Origin: PHET01 sp038202795
GTDB lineage: Bacteria; Actinomycetota; Coriobacteriia; Anaerosomatales; PHET01
Direction: 5' to 3'
Length of the DNA stretch: 19,479 nt
Assembly (NCBI GenBank): GCA_038202795.1
Contig: JBBREQ010000040.1
Location: 1 to 19,479 of the forward strand
Position 1 is the stretch's first letter. Each line of letters starts with the position of its first letter. A program made the translations under genes and the position numbers. Below the pieces are notes generated by a model that was given only the letters and a program-made list of their open reading frames with translations, ran no database searches and was not told the origin of the DNA. Positions 8,053 to 14,529 of this stretch are shown here, in pieces.

Positions 8053-9153
8053 CTACCCTCTCACCAGTGCGAACAGCGCGAGCCCTACGCCGAGGACGGC
8101 GCCTGCCACTTGCAGCGGAATGGCTCGACGCATCTCCCATTCGACGCCCGAGGGCGAGGTGTACGTCGACGAGCCGGTGAAGTTCATCGCGAGGTAGCTC
8201 GCCAGCGCGACGCCCGCGACGAGCAGCCCCCAGCCCCACAGAGGCACCGCGCCCGCGCTGAAAACGACGTAGTACACGGGCGTGACCACAAGAATCCCCG
8301 CGACCGCGCCTTTGAGCGAGAACGCGCGTCCTGGCAGCCAGGGCAGGAGCAGCGGGGCGACCGCGGCACCGGCGATGGCGGCCAGCAGCGCGACTGCGGC
8401 GGCCATCGAGACGGGCGCGACCAATGTCGGCGCGAACCGCCAGAGCGCTGCCAGCGCGACCACCAACACCGCCGCGCCCACCAGCGTGCTCCGGCGCCAC
8501 AGCACCGACAGCTCCACGCCCACAAGCTTGGCGCGATCGCGCAGCGGAAACTCCACGCGGCGCATCTCGGGCGTCGCCTTCATGCCGCCGTCGAGGAACG
8601 CCGGGAGGTCCTTTGCCCGAACAGGCCCCCACACCACCGAGAAGCCCGTGGCCGCCCGCACCTCATGGGCGGCAACACCCGTCGCGCCCAGCTGTGGGAC
8701 GATGAGCTTGGTGTGACTCACGACCTGCTCGACGCGCGCATCCCTGATGCGAGAGATCAGCTCGGCAGTCGAAAACGTTCCTTTGCCAGCCGCGCACCAG
8801 ACATTCACGCCCTTGGTGTCGAGCACCAGAATCCACACCGCGCGGCCGGCAAGCTGCGATCGAACGGCGTCGAAACTGAGTTTGTAGTTCGCTGTGACGA
8901 GGACCGGCGAAGCGTCGTCCGGCTGGCCGACGGCGTACAGCCCCGGCCGCACGCGGAAGTCGTTGCGGGCGATGCCCATGCGCATCCGCAGGGCGCCGCG
9001 GGTGTCCAGCGTGTTCAGCTCGACGTCGACCTGCGGCACCGGGCCGGCGAACGTATCCACCTGGCCGGTGATGTACGGAGCGGGACCGTAGTCGTATTCC
9101 TCCATCGGCGTGCCACCGCAACAGGACTGGCCGGGTCCGCAGCACTCACTCAT
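8053..9153 (-). CDS. hgcA: Mercury methylation corrinoid protein HgcA
   Basis: A 366-residue protein. Residues 117 to 124 read NVWCAAGK, the cap-helix motif found only in HgcA, whose Cys120 is the lower axial ligand of the cobalamin that gives the methyl group to Hg(II). The N-terminal half is the CFeSP-like corrinoid domain. The C-terminal half has five hydrophobic helices (roughly 222-240, 245-273, 280-302, 304-323, 344-363), with the conserved loop NFTGSSTYTSPSG near 324 to 336. ATG 9153 has GAGGG 6 nt upstream and overlaps the arsR stop by 8 nt; the frame stays open upstream, but that part is antisense-like and dispensable. Oddly, the N-terminus carries two Cys pairs (Cys4/5 and Cys11/12). 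Confidence 0.96.
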   Translation of the reverse strand: MSECCGPGQSCCGGTPMEEYDYGPAPYITGQVDTFAGPVPQVDVELNTLDTRGALRMRMGIARNDFRVRPGLYAVGQPDDASPVLVTANYKLSFDAVRSQLAGRAVWILVLDTKGVNVWCAAGKGTFSTAELISRIRDARVEQVVSHTKLIVPQLGATGVAAHEVRAATGFSVVWGPVRAKDLPAFLDGGMKATPEMRRVEFPLRDRAKLVGVELSVLWRRSTLVGAAVLVVALAALWRFAPTLVAPVSMAAAVALLAAIAGAAVAPLLLPWLPGRAFSLKGAVAGILVVTPVYYVVFSAGAVPLWGWGLLVAGVALASYLAMNFTGSSTYTSPSGVEWEMRRAIPLQVAGAVLGVGLALFALVRG

Positions 9154-9472
9154 CGGTACCCTCACATCCCGTAGGGCAACAGGCCGTCTCGCAGCCAGCT
9201 GCGGCCTGCGGCTCACGCGAGGCGAGCGCCCTGAGCTCCTCGGCGATTCCCAACAACGCTTCTCGGCGAAGCGAGCAATGGAGCCACGTACCTTTGCGCT
9301 CGGTGTCCACGAGACCTGCCTCGCGCAGCTTCTTGAGGTGATGCGACGCGAGCGCATTCGAGATCCCCAACGCCGAGGAAACATCGCACACGCACTGCTC
9401 CCCGTGGGAGAGCAGGGCTACTATCGCGAGCCGATTGTCATCTGAGAGCGCTTCGAGCGCACGCGTATCCAT
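9146..9472 (-). CDS. arsR: ArsR/SmtB-family metal(loid)-responsive repressor
   Basis: A 108-residue winged-helix protein. GEQCVCDV (Cys27, Cys29) matches the ELCVCDL metal-binding signature of ArsR repressors, and SNALASHHLKKLREAGLV is the recognition helix. A C-terminal tail adds a Cys cluster (Cys94, 98, 99, 103) that could bind a thiophilic metal such as Hg(II) or As(III). The family represses in the apo form and leaves DNA when metal binds. ATG 9472 is preferred because a -10 box ends 8 nt before it, so the mRNA would be leaderless; ATG 9481 and TTG 9490 lie inside the promoter. It overlaps hgcA by 8 nt and should control arsR-hgcAB. The inducer is inferred. Confidence 0.92.
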   Translation of the reverse strand: MDTRALEALSDDNRLAIVALLSHGEQCVCDVSSALGISNALASHHLKKLREAGLVDTERKGTWLHCSLRREALLGIAEELRALASREPQAAAGCETACCPTGCEGTDE

Positions 9473-9479
9473 GCGGTTC

Positions 9480-9509
9480 ATGATACTCAAATGGACGTTT
9501 GACTGTCAA
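9480..9509 (-). promoter_or_regulatory. Promoter of the arsR-hgcAB operon
   Basis: Read on the minus strand, TTGACA (9509 to 9504) and TATCAT (9485 to 9480) are separated by 18 nt. The -35 is a perfect consensus match and the -10 matches five of six. The expected transcription start is at 9473 or 9472, at the ATG itself, implying a leaderless transcript. No competing promoter was seen in this gap. Confidence 0.7.
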
Positions 9510-9521
9510 ACGTCGGTTTGA
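9487..9521. promoter_or_regulatory. ArsR operator palindrome
   Basis: A perfect inverted repeat with 10-bp arms (GACGTTTGAC at 9494-9503 and GTCAAACGTC at 9505-9514) surrounds a single central T. Outer arms TCAAA (9487-9491) and TTTGA (9517-9521) extend it to 35 bp with two mismatched positions on each side. It covers the -35 and spacer of the arsR promoter, the usual place for an ArsR-type operator, so bound repressor would block RNA polymerase. Confidence 0.8.
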
Positions 9522-9602
9522 TTGATGCGGGGCTCCTGGTTCAAGCGGCGGCACCTGGCAGCGCGTCGCGCAAGAACGCTGCGGTGCTCACCCTGGCACC
9601 GG

Positions 9603-10550
9603 TTAGGTCGGGTTCCCGGTGCCCGCCAGCGATGCGAGCGACGATGCCTCCAGGTACACCCCGTCGACGTCGGAATCGAGCGCCTTGAGCTGGTCCTCTA
9701 TGCGCTGGCTCGCCTCGGCGATCTCCTCGGCACGCAGGGTGGGCCGAAAGACGACATCCACGTTGACGAAGAGCGACGTGGGCCCGAAGTACGCCGTGCG
9801 GATTGAGCCCACCGCCTCGACCGACGGGTCCGCCTCAAGTACCGCGCGCATACGAGCCAGAACATCAGGCTCCACGCCTTCACCGATGAGCAGCCCCTTG
9901 GATTCGCGGGCCAACAGAAACGCGACTCCCATCAGCAGCACGCCTATGAGCACCGATGCGGTGCCGTCGAAGTAGGGATTCTGCAGCTGGTGGCCCAAGA
10001 AGACGCCCAGAAACGCTATGACAAGGCCGACCATCGCCGCAGAGTCCTCGAACACGACCGTGAACAGGCTGGGGTCCTTGGCCACGCGGATGAACTCGAA
10101 GACGCCGTGATCGCCCTTCGCCCGCCAGAGCTGGCGCATCGCCACCGTAAACGACCAACCCTCCACCACTACCGCGATCGCCAAGACCAGGTAGCTCGCG
10201 GTGGGATCCTCGATGGTCGAGGGGTGAAGCAGGTGCGTAATCCCCTCGTACACGGACATGCCACCGCCCACCGCAAAGATGGACACAGCGACGATGAGCG
10301 TCCAGAAGTAGATCTCCTTGCCGTGACCAAACGGGTGTTCAGCATCCGCTGGCGCCGCACCCCTTCGCATGCCGAGAAGCACGAGCCCCCCGTTGCCGGT
10401 GTCGACCAGCGAGTGAATCCCCTCGGCAATCATCGCAGAGCTGCCTGTGATCGACGCGGCGATGAACTTGATGACCGCGATCACGAGATTCCCGACAATG
10501 GCCGCCACTATAGCGACCTTCGACTCACCTGCCCCTGTTGACACAGGCAT
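9603..10550 (-). CDS. Cation diffusion facilitator transporter (ZnT9/SLC30A9-like)
   Basis: A 315-residue membrane protein with about six hydrophobic helices and a C-terminal cytoplasmic domain (DPSVEAVGSIRTAYFGPTSLFVNVDVVF). AEGIHSLVDTGN gives the HxxxD of helix II, HPFGHGKEIYFW follows, and helix V carries FEDSAAMVG in place of the second HxxxD. That LEDxAA-type helix V marks the ZnT9-like branch rather than the classic Zn/Fe exporters. It probably moves a divalent metal by proton antiport. ATG 10550 has GAGGGGG touching it; GTG 10544, 6 nt after the same site, is an equally good start. It lies just upstream of the arsR promoter, but no shared regulation is visible beyond proximity. Confidence 0.9.
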   Translation of the reverse strand: MPVSTGAGESKVAIVAAIVGNLVIAVIKFIAASITGSSAMIAEGIHSLVDTGNGGLVLLGMRRGAAPADAEHPFGHGKEIYFWTLIVAVSIFAVGGGMSVYEGITHLLHPSTIEDPTASYLVLAIAVVVEGWSFTVAMRQLWRAKGDHGVFEFIRVAKDPSLFTVVFEDSAAMVGLVIAFLGVFLGHQLQNPYFDGTASVLIGVLLMGVAFLLARESKGLLIGEGVEPDVLARMRAVLEADPSVEAVGSIRTAYFGPTSLFVNVDVVFRPTLRAEEIAEASQRIEDQLKALDSDVDGVYLEASSLASLAGTGNPT

Positions 10551-10708
10551 CCCCCTCTGCGCGTAGTGACCCGCTTCAGCCAGTATGGCGTATGTGTCGC
10601 GAGCAGGAGGCCGCGCTGTCTGCACCAGCGGCGAGAGCGGTACACACTACTGAGCACAGTCGGATGCTGCGGTGCCTCCGGGTCGCGCCGCACGAACAGG
10701 AGCCGCAC

Positions 10709-11095
10709 GTGAACTGGTACGAAAGTCTCGCCAAGCCTTCTTGGACGCCGCCGGGGAGCGTGATCGGCACCATCTGGACGGTCATCTACCCGCTGATCTT
10801 CGCGACATACGGATGGGTTCTCTACAAGATCTTCCGCGGCGAGATACCGTGGGCCGTCGCAGTACCGGTGCTGATCAACCTTGCGGCGAACGTCGCCTTC
10901 ACCCCGATCCAGTTTGGGCTGCAGAACCTCCCGCTGGCCACTGTCGACATCGTGGTGGTGCTTGTGACGATCGTCTGGTCGATGCTCGCGATCTGGCCCT
11001 ACTCACGTGTGGCAGTACTCGCGCTTGCGCCCTACCTGCTCTGGGTCGCGACAGCGACCACGCTGCAGGTGAGCATCACCTGGATGAATCGCTAG
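10709..11095 (+). CDS. tspO: TspO/MBR family protein
   Basis: A 128-residue protein of five hydrophobic helices. KPSWTPPGSVIGTIWTVIYPLIF matches the conserved first loop and helix of TspO/MBR, and INLAANVAFTPIQFG, WPYSRVAVLALAPYLLWVATA and the ending ITWMN match the later helices. TspO proteins bind porphyrins and tetrapyrroles and are linked to stress responses. At 128 residues it is shorter than the usual 150 to 160. GTG 10709 is chosen because AGGAG lies 6 nt upstream and the frame before it is not family-like. It is divergent from the transporter gene across about 160 nt. A link to corrinoid or haem handling near hgcA is only speculation. Confidence 0.87.
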   Translation: MNWYESLAKPSWTPPGSVIGTIWTVIYPLIFATYGWVLYKIFRGEIPWAVAVPVLINLAANVAFTPIQFGLQNLPLATVDIVVVLVTIVWSMLAIWPYSRVAVLALAPYLLWVATATTLQVSITWMNR

Positions 11096-11126
11096 CAGAT
11101 TCGCGAACTCAGCCGGTTGTCGCCAC

Positions 11127-12077
11127 TCACAGGATGATGACGACCTTACCGCGTGCGTGTCCCTCCCCGATATACCGGAGTGCCTCGGGAGTGTCGCCCA
11201 GCTGATAGGTTCTGTCGATGATCGACCTCAGCTTCCCCGCCTCGATGAGTTCGTTGAGTGTGACCAGATCCTCCTGGTTCGGCGTCGAGAGGAACGGGGG
11301 ACCCTGCTGCCGCACGAATGGGGCACGCAGAGCCGCCTTAAGCAGGTAGCTGATGCCGCCGTTGCCGCTGTTGGGCACCACGATGCCGTTGGGGGTAAGT
11401 GCGCGCCTGAGCTCCGCGAACGAGCGGTTGGCCACGTTGTCGAAGATGAGGTCGTAGCGCTCAGCGGCGAGCGTGAAGTCCTCTTGGGTGTAGTCGACGA
11501 CATGATCCGCGCCGATCGATCGGACCATCTCCCCATTGCTCGTGCTGCAGACGCCGGTCACCTGCGCCCCGAGGCTCTTCGCGATCTGCACCGCGAACGT
11601 TCCCACACCTCCCGAAGCACCGTTGATCAGGACCTTCTGTCCCGGCTGCACCTTGGCCGCATCACGGAGTCCCTGGAGGGCGGCAAGTGCGGAGGTGGGC
11701 ACGGCAGCAGCCTGCACGAATGTCAGCGCGGCCGGCTTGGGCACAAGCTCGTCTTCCCCCGCGCTGACGTACTCTGCGCAGCATCCGCTACAGGACCCGA
11801 ACACCTCGTCACCAGGGCGAAACCGGGTCACCTGCGCGCCGACCGCCTCAACGGTCCCCGCCACATCCAACCCCGGAACGTAGTGCTTCGGTTTGGGCCA
11901 TCCCGCCGAGAACCGCGCGAGGTACGGTACGCCCATCAGAATGAAGTAGTCACCCGCGTGAACACCCGCCGCGCGCACACGGACGAGCACGCCGTCACCC
12001 CTGATCTGCGGCGTGTCGATCTCCCTGAGTTCGAGCATGTCCGGTGAGCCGTACCCGGTCTGGACGATCGCTTTCAT
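11127..12077 (-). CDS. NAD(P)-dependent MDR-family oxidoreductase (quinone reductase-like)
   Basis: A 316-residue protein of the medium-chain dehydrogenase/reductase superfamily. Residues 1 to 110 form the GroES-like domain (GYGSPDMLELREID, VRVRAAGVHAGDY, PGLDVAGTVEAVG, FRPGDEVFG). The Rossmann fold carries NGASGGVGTFAVQIAK near residue 152 and ends HARGKVVI. The usual catalytic zinc ligands are absent, so it is likely a zinc-free NADPH:quinone or enone reductase. ATG 12077 was chosen because the family N-terminus starts there; the open frame further upstream is not coding-like. It is divergent from the cytochrome lipoprotein across about 160 nt and converges on tspO. The substrate is unknown. 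Confidence 0.9.
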   Translation of the reverse strand: MKAIVQTGYGSPDMLELREIDTPQIRGDGVLVRVRAAGVHAGDYFILMGVPYLARFSAGWPKPKHYVPGLDVAGTVEAVGAQVTRFRPGDEVFGSCSGCCAEYVSAGEDELVPKPAALTFVQAAAVPTSALAALQGLRDAAKVQPGQKVLINGASGGVGTFAVQIAKSLGAQVTGVCSTSNGEMVRSIGADHVVDYTQEDFTLAAERYDLIFDNVANRSFAELRRALTPNGIVVPNSGNGGISYLLKAALRAPFVRQQGPPFLSTPNQEDLVTLNELIEAGKLRSIIDRTYQLGDTPEALRYIGEGHARGKVVIIL

Positions 12078-12236
12078 TGCGTTTCCCCGTTCGCCGTCAC
12101 GTCTTATTCGCAACCCTCGGCTTCTTTGGCTTTCCCTGCCTCGGCGATCTGGTACGCAAGCTTGACGCGCCTTGTGTTCCGTTCGTACCCAAGCAGGGTA
12201 CCTAGACCAAGACCGCTTCAACTCCGGGAGTGCACC

Positions 12237-12737
12237 ATGAACCGACATCTTCGCCTGGTCATCGCCGCAACCGCCGCCGCCTGCGTCATAGTCGTCGCAG
12301 GATGCGGCGGGGGTGCGCAGCAACCGGCCGAGCAGACTCCGCCCGCTTCCCCACCGCAGCAAACCGCACCCGCGAGCCTGTTCGACGAGATCACCGCCGC
12401 GAACTACACCCAGTGGACACCGGCGCCGGGCTACGAGTCACGTCAACCCGCAGAAGGGCCGCACGGTGACGAAGTGCAGATCTTCCTCGACCCCTCCGCC
12501 GAGAAGGAAATCGCCGCTGGCAGCGAGAGCTGGCCTGTAGGCGCGATCATCGTGAAGGACATCTACACAGCTGGGACGCTCAGCCAAACCGCTGCGATGA
12601 AGAAGACCGACAAGGGCTGGTACTGGGGTGAGTGGGGTCCACAGGGACCCGTGGTGGACGAGGGACTCGCGGTGGAGCCGTGCGAGGGCTGCCATGCGGA
12701 GGGAACCGACGGCACGCTCGGCGTCAAGCTCAAGTGA
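12237..12737 (+). CDS. Cytochrome P460-like c-type lipoprotein
   Basis: A 166-residue exported protein. Residues 1 to 22 are a signal peptide ending in the lipobox VVAGC (lipidated Cys23), then a Pro/Gln-rich linker to about residue 47. The remaining domain has YTQW, GPHG, PVGAIIVKDIY (Lys107) and AAMKKTDKGWYWGEW, and ends with a single haem-c motif CEGCH (Cys149, Cys152, His153). This order resembles cytochrome P460, in which a lysine cross-links the haem. It would be tethered outside the membrane and could carry electrons or oxidise small nitrogen compounds. GGGAG lies 6 nt before ATG 12237. The family is fairly well supported; the reaction is not. Confidence 0.78.
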   Translation: MNRHLRLVIAATAAACVIVVAGCGGGAQQPAEQTPPASPPQQTAPASLFDEITAANYTQWTPAPGYESRQPAEGPHGDEVQIFLDPSAEKEIAAGSESWPVGAIIVKDIYTAGTLSQTAAMKKTDKGWYWGEWGPQGPVVDEGLAVEPCEGCHAEGTDGTLGVKLK

Positions 12738-12978
12738 CGGTCGTGGCTCTGCGGGCAGCGGGCTAGGGGTTCAGGGATCTGGGTCAGGGCGGTCTGTTGC
12801 AAGCAAGAACCTCAGCTTCATATAGACCTCCCCCGCCGAACTGTGCCGTGACGCGAGCCTACTCCGCTGGCTCGCCAAGGGGAGGTCTCGCCCGCGTTGG
12901 ATTGGCTGGTCACCCGCGGAGCGCCCCGCACTCGACGCGATTGCCGAGGAGTCCGCAATGCGTTTGCGCGTCAGAAGC
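12738..12978. other. Non-coding gap after the cytochrome gene
   Basis: No protein that looks real is encoded here on either strand. The gap holds the nested inverted repeat at 12824 to 12888 and nothing else recognised. It marks the switch from the metabolic genes on the left to the accessory, repeat-rich region on the right. Confidence 0.5.
12824..12888. repeat. Nested double stem-loop
   Basis: Outer arms AGACCTCCCC (12824-12833) and GGGGAGGTCT (12879-12888) pair over 10 bp. Inside them GCGAGCC (12853-12859) and GGCTCGC (12869-12875) pair over 7 bp around a 9-nt loop. There is no T-run, so it is a poor intrinsic terminator. It could be a structured RNA, a small mobile repeat or a recombination-site fold. 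Confidence 0.55.
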
Positions 12979-13293
12979 TCACGTACCCAGCCGCTGAACC
13001 TGTGAAACCGAGTGATCCAACTCTCGTCCTTCCGCACGAGGACGACGGTCGCCCGGCCGTCGCACGGTGAGTCCGAACACGAGTGGGATGTCCCCCGCCC
13101 CTTCGGGCAGCCGCCACATTCCATCACCGTCCTCGACCATGAATTCGAATGCCTTCCATGTGATGACCGGGTACTCGCGCAGCGATTCGACAACGAGCCC
13201 GCGCTTGGCAAGTACTCCCAGTATTTCCGAGAAGGTATGTTGCCACGCATAGGAACCCGCGACGAACTCAGCGTCACGATCCGCGTAGGTCTC
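12979..13293 (-). pseudogene. C-terminal fragment of a class I SAM-dependent methyltransferase
   Basis: The minus strand encodes AWQHTFSEILGVLAKRGLVVESLREYPV, then TWKAFEFMVEDGDGMWRLPEG and IPLVFGLTVRRP. This is the usual end of a small-molecule methyltransferase: the W-H-S-type helix, the GL-x-I-E-x-L-x-E strand, WRLP and IPLxFSL. The N-terminal SAM-binding part (GxGxG loop) is missing; upstream sequence in all three frames shows no trace of it. The fragment has no clear start codon with a ribosome site. It is best read as a remnant left by deletion or insertion at the edge of the accessory region. Confidence 0.6.
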
Positions 13294-13413
13294 GTTGTCC
13301 ACTGAATCCCTCAGCCAATCGTCGCGACAGCGCTGTGCCGCGCGCACTGTCGCAGGCGCGGGTGTCCGAACCGCCCGCGCATGCGGTTGTCACTCGCAGA
13401 ATACGCCAAGGGG

Positions 13414-13437
13414 CCGTCAGCCATATACTCCTGACGG
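13414..13437 (-). repeat. Inverted repeat after the 13455-13754 gene
   Basis: CCGTCAG (13414-13420) and CTGACGG (13431-13437) form a perfect 7-bp stem with a 10-nt loop, 18 nt past the stop of the minus-strand gene. It could end transcription, although no T-run follows. Confidence 0.4.
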
Positions 13438-13454
13438 TGAAGCGACTTGGCTCG

Positions 13455-13754
13455 TCACAGCACCGACCACACGGCCGGTCTGAACGCAGCCGCCCCCGTA
13501 TGCCAGCCTAGTCGGACGGTCTGGCCCTCGGCGACTTCAACGGTGGTACTGCTCGCGTAGGCCTGGCTGAAGACGAGCCATCGGTGGTACGCCTTCAGCG
13601 TGTGCTCGCCCGCTGACACTGCCAGCGTGTTGAGCCCCCATATGCCCTGGTGAGGCTCGCCGTCGACCTCGATGATCGGGCGTACCAGGTCCTGAGCCAC
13701 CGAACTCGGCATGTGACTTGCCATGACCTCGATCGTGCACGTTCCGTCGTCCAT
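13455..13754 (-). CDS. Small beta-rich protein of unknown function
   Basis: A 99-residue protein with alternating strands and turns: IEVMASHMPS, RPIIEVDGEPHQGIWGLNTLAV, SAGEHTLKAYHRW, STTVEVAEGQTVRLGWHTG. The pattern, with a VDG turn and an AGEHTLKAY strand, looks like a small beta-sandwich of the PEGA or carboxypeptidase-regulatory type; this is a shape impression, not a firm family match. There is no signal peptide or membrane helix. GGAGGGGG lies 4 nt before ATG 13754, which supports a real gene. It is the last gene in the direction of the putative cassette array, with attC-like repeat E upstream. Confidence 0.6.
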   Translation of the reverse strand: MDDGTCTIEVMASHMPSSVAQDLVRPIIEVDGEPHQGIWGLNTLAVSAGEHTLKAYHRWLVFSQAYASSTTVEVAEGQTVRLGWHTGAAAFRPAVWSVL

Positions 13755-13863
13755 GATTCCCCCTCCACATCGTGCTCCGGTGTCTCACGGGCCTCCCCAC
13801 CTCCCGCGCCTCCCGCGTGCGTCAGTGCCGGCCGACAACCCCGCGTGAGCCGCACGCGCCGCC

Positions 13864-13928
13864 GACCTGCAACGCGCGCGCTTCTCATCCCAGTCTACCC
13901 CGTGATTGTTAGATGTTTCGCTTGTTAG
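13864..13928 (-). repeat. attC-like repeat E (decayed)
   Basis: Positions 13864-13898 match 18495-18530 (repeat D) at about 28 of 36 positions, starting with a shared GACCTGCAACGC and ending TCTAC. Read on the minus strand it begins with two CTAACAA boxes (13928 and 13912 downward), the usual left core of an attC site. The right arm toward 13833 does not pair well, so the site seems degraded. Confidence 0.4.
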
Positions 13929-14024
13929 ATTCGTCCCGACGCAGCACCGCGTGTACCCGGTGCAACATGAAGCGCCCGCCCCCCTGCGAGGACGAGCGCG
14001 GATTCCGAGCGAGCGCCAACGAGA

Positions 14025-14225
14025 CTACATGCCGGTCCAGCCGGAGAAGCCCCGGTGCATGACGCCGGGATTCATCGTGCCGCTGAACCCGCCCATTGCC
14101 TGGGCCATCGCAGCATGATGCTGGCCGTAGGCCTGGCCGGCACCGTTGGCGCCGGTCGCGAATGCCGGAACAGCGAGAGCCAATACAAGCACGAATGCCG
14201 AGGTGAAAGCGAAGAACTTGGTCAT
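14025..14225 (-). CDS. Small secreted His/Met-rich protein
   Basis: A 66-residue protein. MTKFFAFTSAFVLVLALAVPAFA is a clear Sec signal peptide with a likely cut after residue 23. The mature part is about 43 residues, rich in Gly, Met, His and Ala (His36, His37, Met40, Met44, Met51, Met56, His57, Met66), a composition seen in peptides that hold copper or silver outside the cell. GAGGAGG lies 6 nt before ATG 14225. A TAGAAT -10-like box is seen on the minus strand near 14290. It stands alone between attC-like repeats A and E. No family was recognised; metal binding is inferred only from composition. Confidence 0.65.
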   Translation of the reverse strand: MTKFFAFTSAFVLVLALAVPAFATGANGAGQAYGQHHAAMAQAMGGFSGTMNPGVMHRGFSGWTGM

Positions 14226-14411
14226 AGTCTGCCTCCTCAAAACGGTCACAGAACAATCCTTACTGATTCACTCATGTTTAGCACATTCTATGCCACATCG
14301 AGACCGGGCAACGCTGCGCCGATGACCAGCCACCGATTCATGCCGGATGCGCGAAGTCTCGGCGCGACGTAGCCCCAATACGTCGGCAAGCTCCGCCAGA
14401 GCCTGCGTGGC

Positions 14412-14489
14412 GGGCATCAGCACGAACAGCGCCCGATGACTCTCATGGTCGCCGAGGACTCACGAAGTCGGGTCGATGCCCCTTGCTGG
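14412..14489 (-). repeat. attC-like repeat A (degenerate copy of B and C)
   Basis: It aligns along its length with repeats B and C, sharing AGCGCCC, TGAC, CATGG, GCCGA and GAAGTCGGGTCGATGCC. GGCAT (14413-14417) can pair with ATGCC (14476-14480). The outer GTTAG box has decayed to GCTGG, so this copy may no longer recombine. It lies just after the stop of the 14530 gene on the minus strand, where an attC is expected. Confidence 0.5.
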
Positions 14490-14520
14490 GCATGATCAGC
14501 TCGTCGCCTGATCCGAGCCC
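14488..14520 (-). repeat. Stem-loop after the membrane-protein gene
   Basis: GGGC (14488-14491) pairs with GCCC (14517-14520), and GATCAG (14494-14499) with CTGATC (14508-14513) around an 8-nt loop. It begins 9 nt after the stop of the minus-strand gene. It may act as a terminator without a T-run or be part of the neighbouring repeat. Confidence 0.4.
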
Positions 14521-14529
14521 GATTAGCCA

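Larger units (their letters stand above)
14226..14529. other. Non-coding stretch holding repeat A and a hairpin
   Basis: No convincing gene is seen. The left part should hold the promoter of the small secreted protein gene. The right part holds attC-like repeat A (14412-14489) and a stem-loop just past the stop of the membrane-protein gene. Confidence 0.5.

Noticed and set aside
7354..9174. 606-codon plus-strand frame opposite hgcA, hgcB and part of the hydrolase gene
   Set aside because: It is an antisense shadow: low-complexity, Arg/His-rich, no start signal, and it covers several real genes.
9154..9384. Upstream extension of hgcA
   Set aside because: The in-frame extension overlaps arsR, is Arg/Ser-rich and lacks a ribosome site. 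ATG 9153 has GAGGG at the right distance and the family start follows.
9473..9490. TTG 9490 or ATG 9481 as arsR start
   Set aside because: Both lie inside the promoter, TTG 9490 in the operator spacer and ATG 9481 in the -10 box, so they would not be in the mRNA predicted from it.
12771..13277. 168-codon minus-strand frame over the methyltransferase remnant
   Set aside because: Ser/Arg-rich shadow in a different frame from the recognisable methyltransferase residues.
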